Source of the DNA: Onchocerca lupi | Taxonomy: Eukaryota; Nematoda; Chromadorea; Rhabditida; Onchocercidae | DNA: 64,000 nucleotides | NCBI GenBank assembly: GCA_028564675.1 | Contig: JAOVVO010000347.1 | Location: 18,452-82,451 of the forward strand | Direction: 5' to 3' | Shown: positions 28,141 to 37,894 of the stretch, one piece after another | Layout of the letters: each line of letters starts with the position of its first letter | Numbering within the stretch: position 1 is the first letter of the stretch | The notes under the pieces: generated by a model | What the model was told of the DNA's origin: nothing | What the model saw: only the letters and a program-made list of their open reading frames with translations | Databases searched by the model: none | Position numbers and translations under genes: made by a program

Positions 28141-28589
28141 TTGAATTGAATAAGTCTACAATAGGAGTTGCTAGTGTTACTGATAATGAAACTATTCTAA
28201 AAATATATCACGATTTTAAGGCTACCAACAAAAATAACCTACCATCAAGTATTAAATCTGGTTATAGCGCGAGGGGATTTTTTTTGATGGTTAATGCGGA
28301 GATTATTTTTGATGATGAGGACAGAGACTGTAGCCACACACCATATCAAACTAATTAGGTTATCTTAGAAAATAATGACATTTTTATATTACAGAAAATC
28401 TGAAAATAAGTATACAGACCGTCCCTTAAACAATCTTTCAAGAAAAAATCTTTTGAGCAAGTACCTTAGCGGCTGCATGGTGACGTTTCATTTAGCCTCG
28501 CCTATAGATTCTTTTTATTTTCTTTTAGATTCCGCTTTTTTAAATAATCGCATTGTTTAATGTTACACTAATAGGATAAAAACAAAAAA

Positions 28590-29310
28590 TATTCTCAAAT
28601 TCTGAAATACCATTTGAGAAAATTGAATGCTTGCCACAATTGTTTCGAAAGTGGACACACGCAAATGATTGTAGAAATAGAAAACGAACTTGTTTCTTTT
28701 ATAAAAGTCATCACAACACAGCACTATGTCAAAGCAACTATAAGGACCACGAACAATATGTTGGACTAGACAAGGAAAGAAATAACTTTGTGAACGTCAT
28801 TACACCGGATGAAAATACCCGATATGGAGAACAAAAAAGGATGAAGTTCTACTTTTATGTAAGGAAATTAAAGTCGTCAACCTAACCATGCATTAGATCC
28901 AAGAAGACGCTAAAGTATTGTTTAATGCAGGTTCAGAATCATCGTTCATTTCGAGAAAATTAGCACAGTGATTGAACCTAGAAGGTGAAAATTCAATAAA
29001 TAATTAAAATTTCTACTTTCAGTAATAAATAGCTGAGTCCTACCCCAGTTATACAACAGTAATCCGAATAAAAACTACAGACTCAAGAATTATATCACTC
29101 AAAGTCAATGTTTTAGAATATTTGACCAATCCAATACCAGTCGTTTCATTCGCTCAACATGAGGTATCAACCATTCTGAATCAAATTCGATTAGATGGCG
29201 AATTAAAATGGAGAAACGCCCCGATGTACTTATCGGATCTGACTATTTTTCAGACTTTACACAATTCAAGAAGAGTCGAAAAGCAAAGTTAGGATTCTCC
29301 TTAGTAAAGA
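28590..29310 (+). pseudogene. decayed BEL/Pao gag end and aspartic protease
   Basis: This is the 5'-most recognisable part of a plus-strand BEL/Pao retrotransposon. At 28631-28740 there is a degenerate zinc-knuckle region with CFFYKSHHNTALC, typical of Pao gag ends. At 28921-28965 comes an A17-type protease active-site region reading FNAGSESSFIS, in which the expected catalytic Asp-Thr-Gly has become Asn-Ala-Gly. Stops and frame changes interrupt the region several times. Homology fades near 29310, before the interruption at about 29400-30000. No functional product is expected. Confidence 0.7.
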
Positions 29311-29769
29311 CTAAGGTTAGTCCAATAGTGACCGGTAAAGGATATGTAAAGCAGCCATGTAATATCAACTCATCCAGAATGTGACATCTGTCGCGAACTA
29401 TCGCGATACTCCAACCAAATTCCAAACAAATAAATATTCAAGCAAGTTCCTAATTGTAAATCAGTGTAACGAATATTATGAATCATTTTATATCCCTTGG
29501 ATTTATTTCCCATGCTTTTCTGTTTTTATCACATCTTTGTATTCCTGTCATACAGGAAATGCCATTGCTGTCATTCACTCACAATACTCATCTAAATTCA
29601 CATTTTTGTGCATATTCACATGCTAATCTCATTAGATCTTGTTACGATTCTTATGTTGTATTCAGGTCTTAACAGTTTCCGGTGATTAATGTAAACCACT
29701 CCCATCTCTAATGTATATATACCTGGTTGTATTAAGAGAACAGCTATCTTCAAAATACAAATTTTGTAA

Positions 29770-29965
29770 TTCGGTGTGATCGCGACCCGATTCGACTCTA
29801 CACAACTTACCCCAATTCGACTTTACACAACATACCTCAACTCGACTCGACACAATTAGCCCAACTCGATTGGACGCCACTCAACCAAATCGACTCGAAA
29901 CAACTTAACCCAACTTAATATAACTCAGTCCAACTCGATTCGACGCAACTCTGCTCAACTCGCCT
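29770..29965. repeat. degenerate ~24-base tandem repeat (CAACTCGAYTCGACRCAA type)
   Basis: Seven or eight units of 20-27 bases, such as AACTCGACTCGACACAATTA, AACTCGATTGGACGCCACTC and AACTCGATTCGACGCAACTC, follow one another. A related short array in the opposite orientation lies at 42060-42130. It interrupts the BEL/Pao pol remnant, so it came with a later insertion. Confidence 0.75.
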
Positions 29966-30049
29966 AGGTTCACTGGTGGTAATTGGTATTGATCGACATC
30001 ACTCACCACGATTCAGAAATATCCACTACAATATCATGCAAAATGTGAC

Positions 30050-30415
30050 ATCACCAAATATATCAGTTATGCCAGCTACTGTATTCTTCATAAAACCGTT
30101 CCAGATATCGATCAATTTTGGAAATTAGAAGTTATAAGCATACAAGAAAAGCTTGATAGTAATGACGATGAAGGAGTTTAGAACGATTCAAAGAAACTAA
30201 TACAAAAACAAACGGACGATATCAAGTATCACGGCTTTGGAAAGAAACAAATTTCAAGCTAAATGATAACCTTAAATTGTGTTTCGGGCGATTAAAATCA
30301 TTAGTCAAATGACTTCAGAATGACGAACGTCTATTTCAATGTACGATGAAACAATCAAAAATCAACTGTAATCCAGTATTATTGTCGAAAAACCCGAAAT
30401 AAATTCTCTAAATTA
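30050..30415 (+). pseudogene. BEL/Pao pol fragment (protease-RT linker and RT N-terminus)
   Basis: After the interruption, recognisable Pao pol sequence resumes, with FWKLE followed by a Gly/Lys-rich stretch and WKETNFK-like residues spread over three frames. Stops and frameshifts occur about every 60-100 bases. It is colinear with the protease fragment upstream and the RT fragment downstream, so all three belong to one element. Confidence 0.6.
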
Positions 30416-30430
30416 ACTCTTCTATCTCAA

Positions 30431-30768
30431 ATTACTAATACCGTAAAAAATTGTTCTATTTGGATAGTTACCAAATTCACATGTAAATTCCTTCTTATCA
30501 AAGTCTTGAACACCTGCTATATCTGTATCTTGAACATCTGGTAAAATTGTTTTTATAAAACATTTTCTAGATAAAGGATTCACCTCATTATGCAAAATTT
30601 CAACATTTTCCCACATTGAGAGATGAATCCGTTATCCAATTTATAATCATTTAGCATGTATGATTATGCACATCTGTATGCTAATTTATAACGAAAAAAA
30701 AAATGTGTTTTCTCATGCAACAATCTCCTATACAGCATGAGAAAACTGTAACTCACTTTTTGTATTCT
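30431..30768 (-). repeat. interspersed repeat, copy 1 (inverted relative to 42299-42622)
   Basis: The reverse complement aligns along its length with 42299-42622; shared blocks include GATTCATCTCTCAATGTGGG, ACAGTTTTCTCATGCT and CCAGATGTTCAAGATA. This copy keeps a 64-codon minus-strand open frame at 30422-30616 beginning MWENVEILHNEVN, while the other copy has stops in the matching frame. It interrupts the BEL/Pao RT remnant and may be the coding or U3 part of another LTR element. Confidence 0.75.
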
Positions 30769-31199
30769 ATAATCTACACCCCTTAACTAGGGGAGAGGGT
30801 TCATTCTTAAAAATTCGTTTTTGGCGATTAGTGGTGTAAATCTCGACTCCGGAAAACTTCGACGGTTATAACAAAACTTGGCTTATATTTTGACCTCAAC
30901 TCTTCGATTTGGTAATCCTCGACTATTTCAGTTTTTACTTCACAAACTTCTACTTTTCAATTTCTATCCTATATATTATTCTGTCATCAATTATTTGCGG
31001 TATTTTCAATAAACGTAAAAATTATTGGTCCACGCATCTAGCAATTCAACTCAAATCGTTTTTTTACTTCTCACCAAACACTAACTTCTCTCTTCAAAAG
31101 GAAAAAATTCACGACAATTATTGAAAAAGTGAACGACAATTCAAAAAAGGTAGGAACCATTCATTATTTACCACATCATAAAGTGATAAAACCCAATAA

Positions 31200-32160
31200 A
31201 TCGATCACAAACTTAGAATCGTTTAAGACGCTTCAGTTCATCACAAAGGATCAAAAAGTCTCAATGACATTTTGTACCGAAGACTTACTACATTTCCTGA
31301 TTTAGCAGGAAGATTTCATCATTTCCACGCAATGGATAATATTATAATAGCCGATATAGAAAAGGCTTTTCTGCAATTTAAATTACTTCCGACAGAAAGG
31401 AACTGCACGAGATTTCTTTGGTTAAAAGATTCCGAAAACCAGTTGCAGAAGAAAACCTAGTGTGTTTTCGATTCCAAAGAGTTCCCTCTGGAATAATATC
31501 ATCGCCTTTTTTACTGTCTGCAACTCCCAATCACCATCTCGAGAATTATGGAACAGAAACTGCCACGAGATCAGGAAAAACCTATATGTCGACAACATTA
31601 TATTACCAATCAAACGAACATTACAAATTTATGAGGAGATGAAATCAATCTTCAAAGATGCTTCCATGAATATAAGAAATTTTTTTTTTGAACAATAAGG
31701 AATTCAATGCGCAGATACCAGAACAGGATCTTGCCGAGGTAAATCAAACGAAGAAAATTCTTGGTATCAATTGGAATCCACACAACGACTCTACAGAAAT
31801 AACTTTAAAGCCATGGAGCAACAAGGAACCAACAAAAAGGACGATATTGCAATTTATTGCTTCTCAATTTGACCCATTAGAATACTTAGTACAACGATGG
31901 TATCACTCAAATTATTCCTTCAAACTCTTTGGAAAAAAATGTTTCTTAGGAACAAATGTTAGAAGATGTAGAAGTTTAAGCTTGGAAATCGCTGATAAAT
32001 TCATGACCAATCCAAATAAAGAAAATTCAACGTATAGCAATCGATCCATTACAACAATTAAATTTCCATGTATTTACGGATGTTTCTACCAGCACATATG
32101 TTGCTGCTGTGTTTGCACACACCAGGGCCAAAAATATCCTTGATCTTCGCCATGTCATGA
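31200..32160 (+). pseudogene. BEL/Pao reverse transcriptase remnant
   Basis: At 31272-31460 an RT palm segment with ADIEKAFLQFKL and a RFLW motif is open. At 31585-31596 the catalytic box reads YVDN instead of YVDD, so the second catalytic Asp is lost. A thumb/connection-like segment with KKILGINWN follows at 31690-31860. The pieces sit in different frames and need several frameshifts to connect. Dead element. Confidence 0.75.
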
Positions 32161-32178
32161 ATAAGTCCAATTAAAGGC

Positions 32179-32871
32179 ATGACAATACCGAAATCAGAAT
32201 TGTTAGCGATACTGATTGAAGTAAGAGCAACCAGATTCGTCATTGAACAATCAGACTTTGAAAATACGAAAGTAACTTTATGGTCAGACTCGCGATGCGC
32301 GTTGCACTGGATACAAAATCAGTCACGTCTCTTACCAAGATTTGAACAAAATCGAGTTGAAGAGATACGGACGTCCCATTTTTCATTTCGATATATCCCA
32401 AGTGAATGCAGTTCTGCGGATATAGTTACAAAGGGAATTGCACCAGATCAATTAGCGAATTTCCAACTTTGGTGGACAGGACCGGAGTGGCTAAAGGATG
32501 AAGAATCGAAATGGCCTCAGTGGGAATATAATATTCATGACGAATGCGAAGAAAAAATAAAGGATGAAGAAGGAAAAAAAATAGTGGCATCAATTATCGA
32601 GAGAAGTCTCGCGAAAACATGGATTAAATTTATAGACGCAAGCCGATTCAGCAAATTGTCAAGGATGATAAGAGCTACCATTAGAGCTGTGAAATTTCTC
32701 AAATTAATCTCCAAGAACAAATTTCCATGGTTGAGTTATATAGAAGGAAATCTTATTACTTCGTATGAACATGAATTCGCTTTGAATTTATTAATCAGAC
32801 AAGCTCAATCAGAAGGATTGACAGCAAAAGGAGCGGAAAAATATGATTTACACTATGCAGAGGACTCTTGA
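32179..32871 (+). pseudogene. BEL/Pao RNase H and connection region
   Basis: An open frame of 230 codons with RNase H signatures (PKSELLAI, LWSDSRCALHWIQ, FRYIPSECSSADIVTKG) ends at a TGA. It is the longest intact piece of this element. The expected link to the integrase is broken by this stop and a frame change over the next 110 bases. Confidence 0.8.
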
Positions 32872-32983
32872 CAATTTGTACATCGAATACAACTCCCAGA
32901 TAAAGGAAAAGATGTATCATACTCAATTTATCTCCCAAGGCATAACAAAATAATAGAACTTTATACAGCACTATCACGAAGAA

Positions 32984-33960
32984 ATGTTTCACGCAGGGAT
33001 CGCGCATACAGTTTCTGAATTAAGGAAATTATATTGGATACCAAAGGGAAGAACGGAAGTTAAGCGAGTATTAAACAAATGTATGGGATGTAAAAGATGG
33101 AAGGCCAAACCGTTCAAACTACCACCAATGCCAAATTATCCTGAAAGTCGAATAAAACCTTCTAGAACATTTGCAAGAATTGGTTTAGATTATCTGGGCC
33201 CAATCACAGTCAAAACGGAAATCGGATCGAAAAAAAGGTGGATAGCTTTGTTTACTTGTTTTACTACTCGAGCAGTACATCTCGAATTGGTAGATGATTT
33301 GACAGCAGAAAGTTTCCTTTCCGTGCTCAGAATATTTGTTACACGGCGAGGCTACCCCAACATTGATTTTATCTCTCCTAATGCCTGCTTTATCTCTCCT
33401 AATGCCTGCTTGTCTGTACCAATGGCTAATGATGATAACGAAGACGAATTTATTCCTCATAAATTAAATACCCCAGAAAAGCTTATTAAGTACTGGTCAC
33501 ATAACTTAGAAATTTTAGATACATGCATTTTAGAAATTTTGAATACGTACATTTTGAGAGACATGGAAGAATGAGTATTTGAATAGTTTAAGAGAACATA
33601 CACAAACAGAACATAAATCTCCCAGGTGCGTAAAGAATAGAAGTCTACCAGTAGGTGAATTTGTACTTATAAATGATCCACGAATCCCACGAGGTATTTG
33701 AACATTAGCTGAGATAACAGAACTTAATGTAGGTAAAAATGGAAGGATAAGAAGTACTCGAATAGAAATGCCTCATGGAAAAAATTTAAACCGGCCAATA
33801 AATATGTTATCCTTTAGAAGTAAGACAAAAGGACCAACCCGAAGAATCAATTGCTCGACGAACTCGAAGTTCAACAAAGAAATCACCAATTCCAAATGAA
33901 GAAACGATTATTAAACAGAAAAGGAATACGACAAGTAAACCATTCTCTCTTCCACGGGGA
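32984..33960 (+). pseudogene. BEL/Pao integrase, internally deleted
   Basis: The frame 32984-33574 starts with an H2C2-type zinc-binding region (CMGCKRWK) and the beginning of the catalytic core (FARIGLDYLGP, TRAVHLELV). At RRGYP, about 33357, it jumps to unrelated sequence carrying a 21-base tandem duplication around ATCTCTCCTAATGCCTGC (33371-33412). The C-terminal end resumes at 33575-33960 (PVGEFVLINDPRIPRG, RIEMPHGK) up to the 3' LTR. The rest of the catalytic core, including the later acidic residues, is missing. Confidence 0.8.
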
Positions 33961-35075
33961 TGTCGGGAAAACCGCAATTAATTCCCAGTAAAACCAATTA
34001 TTATGGAAAATTATATAATCAGATGGTTAAAAATTTGTAAATTTTTCTAATGAATTATCATCTGTGAATTATTTCTCATTGTGTGCTGTTTCCCACGCTA
34101 ATTTACAATACATTTAAACGTTTCCGTTCACAGCTAATAAAATCATTAATCTTGTGCTTGTATATCCGTTCCCATCTTTGTTTTCAATTAAACTGTCGTC
34201 ACATTTTTTCCTTTTAAAAAAACTGTTCCTTTCTCACAATTATCTTGTTATCAATTGTATTACATCCCAACACGCCCAATGTCGGAAAAATCTGAAAATT
34301 ATAATTAGTATAAACAAAGAGTGATAAAGTTCACGAAGCGCGTAGTCTCAAACGGACCAACGAATCGGTAAAAATGTTTGCCGCCAAAATAATAAATAAA
34401 AGGACAAACTGTTTCCCACCGAAATGCTCCGACAACAGCTAAACAAAGCGAGATCGACCAATCAGGAGGCGACGAATCATAGATCAGGAAAGAAGGAGGA
34501 GTCTCGGAAGAACACGAAAGGTTCAGATTTTAGAGTACAGTCAGTTCTGTTTGGAGTTCAATAGCAACAGCAGATGTTCGGGGCGACATGACAGGCGGAC
34601 AATCAAGGAGCAGAATTTCTTCTCTACGAATGACAAAGAATACCAAGTTATAAATTATTTGGATATTCTCGGATGGTCTTTTGTTCGTAATTGTTCGGTT
34701 GCTAATAAATTCTTTCTTCAAACATAATTCGTCTTTGTCGCAATAAACATAATTTAAAAAGACTTCGCGATACCCAATTTTTGACATTCAAATACCCCTA
34801 CTAAATTCCAAAAAAAAAGACACTTTTTTTTCATTCATTTCTTCATTTCATTCATTCGAATTGGATTCGCTTTAACTGGACGATCTTAAGCTACGTTACT
34901 CCTGTCCAAACTCCCAACATATTCACCTATAAAAACCCAATCGATATCACCCTCTACACGCGTGATTTTCTACTGTACTGCCAATTATGTATTATTCGAT
35001 TACTGCTACTGTGAATAAAGAATTAATATAAATCTGTTCCTTTCACAGCTCAGTCCAAATTTCAGGCCTTTCACA
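33961..35075 (+). mobile_element. 3' LTR (family A) of the BEL/Pao element, split by a nested solo LTR
   Basis: It starts TGTCGGGAAAACC directly after the integrase end. Homology with the minus-strand LTR at 55892-56484 runs 33961-34279, skips 34280-34772, and resumes 34773-35075, ending CCTTTCACA. Without the insertion the LTR is about 617 bases, against about 593 for the other copy. A TATAAAAACCC block near 34925 and AATAAAGAATTAAT near 35014 are candidate LTR promoter and polyadenylation signals. Confidence 0.85.
34280..34772 (+). mobile_element. solo LTR (family B) nested in the family A LTR
   Basis: A 493-base insert starting TGTCGGAAAAATCTG is flanked by CCCAA on both sides (34275-34279 and 34773-34777), a 5-base target-site duplication. 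It aligns along its length with the solo LTR at 43747-44243 (shared blocks TTTGCCGCCAAAA, GCTCCGA, ACAATCAAGGA, CTAATAAATYCTTTCTTCAAACA). It is younger than the element it interrupts. Confidence 0.88.
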
Positions 35076-36970
35076 ACAGACGTTACACACCAATTCTCGT
35101 ACACTGTTTGAACGGCTAAATCCTGCAGAAACTCTAGTTTGCAATAGATTATGACACTATCGCCTATGGCTGCAGCCCTGTTTTGATTCTTCAATAGGGC
35201 ATTGTAGACATCGTAAGAAGTTGTGTGTACGATTGTCATGCTCCATCATGCAGCAACCCGTAGATTCGCATTTCAGTGTTAATTCTTTATTATAACTGAT
35301 AATGCCTTTTTTATATATAGGACCATTATGATTTTTTGGATGTTATGTCTTAGAGAGTCTTCTTTGAAGAATTCCAGGATGTGCTTTCCCTGAAAATTCC
35401 GAAATTACGGCACATTATCGAAATTTCCAAATTTCTTCAAGCACCGTTTTGTATCAAAACGCTTGACATCAAGAAAGAAATGAATTGTGAACAATCTGAA
35501 GCCTCTGAAAAAAAAAGAAAACTGGTGTACATGAAGCATCAATAGTTATACTTACAATTTTATTAATACTTCTGCGTCGGCGTATTCTGGAATATGGGGA
35601 GTAAACGTTTTAAACGTAATTAATACTGTATTTTGAAAGTTATCTGTTATGGATGCATTTAAAAAAAAAAAAAAAAAAACCAAGTATTGATCATGTCAGT
35701 TGTCGCTGAAATGAGCGAGGAAGATTAAGAAATGTGATTTCTTTGTTTTAAAGGAAGCAAATTGTAACCGTTGGTAGTTGTAAAAAACCATATCTCTTTG
35801 TTTCAAATTAAATGGCTTTGTTAAGTTGCTTAAGCTTATTTTATGACTATGTTAAATGCTTAACCTTTGTTTCATACTGTTGTAAATCATACCATAAAAG
35901 CGCTGTCATGCCCTAACAAAGAAAAGCCTTCTCATGTTACGGAAATGCTCCTTTGAGCATCATTTTAAAGAAAGGCTAACGAAGGATGCGGTTGGTTCCA
36001 CCGTCTGGGTTTTTTTTTTTTAAGTTTCTTCTTAATGATATCCTTTATCCTCTTTTCTTATGTTAACTATTCGTCATTTAAATTGTTATGTTGATATAAT
36101 TGATTTGTATGTTATCGTGTTACCTAAATTTCTGTAATAAAGGTTTAATTACCCAAGTTTGAGATACCGCGAGATATTCGATAAAATTACGAGGAAAACA
36201 AGAACCCTTATTATTGTCACGGTTAAGAAGATCGGCGACATCAGTGGTTTAGAGCCACAAAATTTAAAAGATTATTTATATCAATGATTCGATACTCAAT
36301 GAATATATAAAAAATGCCTCCACTTCGATCTTATTATTTTCAGCGTGTTATGCAAAATAATCACCAATAACAACATACTAATTCCTCTTTGTTGAAAATC
36401 TCAAACAAAATTTTTGTTGTGCATAACCGAAATTCTTGAAGTAGATTCAATGAACTGTTCATGGAAAACATGTTTGATCTCTTCTTATAACTGGAGGTGG
36501 AATAAAAAAAAAGGGACAAGATTTTACAAACTTGACAAATTACCGTAATTACACTGCATCTTTGAATTTCTAAATTGAGAAATTTGTAATAAATCAGATT
36601 ATCACGATTAAATCTTTCATTTAAGCAATGGAACATAAAATATGAGGTGGTGGTAAAGATCAGCAAATCATAAGATAGCTAGAAAACTTATGCCGAAAGT
36701 ACATAAATCAAAAAGGTACGGAAAGACGATCAGTACAAATATGGGGTCTTCCTAAGATTTGAAAACGCTAGAATGAGATAAAAACTGTCTTTTCATTATG
36801 ATACGAAGTTTTTAAAATTATATTTGCATGTTTCAAATCAAATCTAACTGGAAATTCTATTAAGCTTAGGAAGTTACAATATATTTTGTTTCAGAAATTA
36901 GCTTACTTCTCTCAAAAATTAGTCGGCGACACATAGTATGGATGACGAAAACCATATAATCTGAGTGATT
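35076..36970. other. unassigned intergenic DNA after the BEL/Pao element
   Basis: About 1.9 kb of AT-rich DNA with A/T runs at 35658-35677 and 36010-36021. The minus-strand open frame at 36361-36666 shows no family signature. I see no gene here. Confidence 0.5.
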
Positions 36971-36971
36971 A

Positions 36972-37019
36972 CTTATAAATAAAAATGTAAATGCTACCTG
37001 TTACCTACGGCCGATCTCC
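36972..37019 (+). repeat. Helitron 5'-end-like repeat, copy 1
   Basis: CTTATAAATAAAAATGTAAA and the following 28 bases are repeated at 37847-37894 with one base difference (48 bases shared). Copy 2 is directly joined to Helitron helicase coding sequence, which suggests that this block is the element's 5' terminus. Copy 1 has AC instead of the TC expected at a Helitron end. Confidence 0.65.
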
Positions 37020-37504
37020 GGTAAATTCTCAACCGATTTTTTTCAAATTTTGACACAACCTTGCACTCCAACCGACCTTCTTTATGAGTAAATATGGTTA
37101 TGTTTTTCCACGTGTCATGTACGTGACAATTAAAAATAAGTGAGGAGGCGGAGTTTATTGACTCCGCCTTCCTTTTTTTCTCTCATCCTCCTTCCCCGCT
37201 TCTCTCTATCCTTTTTTCTCTCATTCTCCTTCTTCCGCAACCTCCTTCTTCCCTCACTTCTCTAATAACAGTTAATATAATTAATAATTAAAAAATAATA
37301 TACAACAAAAAAGCATATTATTAAAAAACAAAAAGCTAAGAAAAAAATAGAAGAAAATCGGATTTCATAAAAATAAAAGCTAAGAAAATTAAAAGCTAAA
37401 AAAATAAAAGGGATAAAAAGTCGAAAAAAAAATTGAAAAAAATAGGAGAAAATCGGATTTCATAAAAGTAAAAGCTAAAAAAAATAAAAGAAAGATGTTT
37501 CGAA

Positions 37505-37685
37505 TTTAAACGTGGCGATACGGCATCTTAATAACGTGTTACGTCGCAACATTACGTAACGGATTCAAACGAGGTATTATAACGTCCTAATGATATTTCA
37601 CGTTGTAATACTATGTGACAAACTTAAACATAGTATCACGACGTCTTAATAACGTATTACGCTGTAACGTTACGTAACGAATTTA
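37505..37685. repeat. three tandem ~63-base CGT-rich repeats
   Basis: CTTAATAACGTGTTACGTCG, CCTAATGATATTTCACGTTG and CTTAATAACGTATTACGCTG each open a unit that runs to a TTACGTAACG or TATGTGACAA block. CGT-rich units stand out in this AT-rich area. They lie between the two Helitron 5'-end-like repeats. Confidence 0.8.
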
Positions 37686-37894
37686 ATGTACTTTATAGCT
37701 CCTACATGATTATGGGTCTTGAAAATCAGTAATCGATGGATACGGTATGGTAAAATTACGCTCATAATGATTTGAATATTTGAAATTTAAGAATTAATTA
37801 TTGTTGGTAATATTATTACTGTTAGAATTTTCTATTATAATCTTATCTTATAAATAAAAATGTAAATGCTACCTCTTACCTACGGCCGATCTCC

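Noticed and set aside
29770..29965. CRISPR-like array
   Set aside because: Units are contiguous and degenerate with no unique spacers, in a eukaryotic genome.
32179..33574. Domesticated (host-used) integrase or RNase H gene
   Set aside because: The two open frames are adjacent parts of one decaying element, with an internal deletion and lost catalytic residues; no introns or host-like start.
35006..35239. 77-codon minus-strand gene and a matching frame at 55776-55997
   Set aside because: Both are antisense reading frames of the family A LTR; their similarity simply reflects the repeat.
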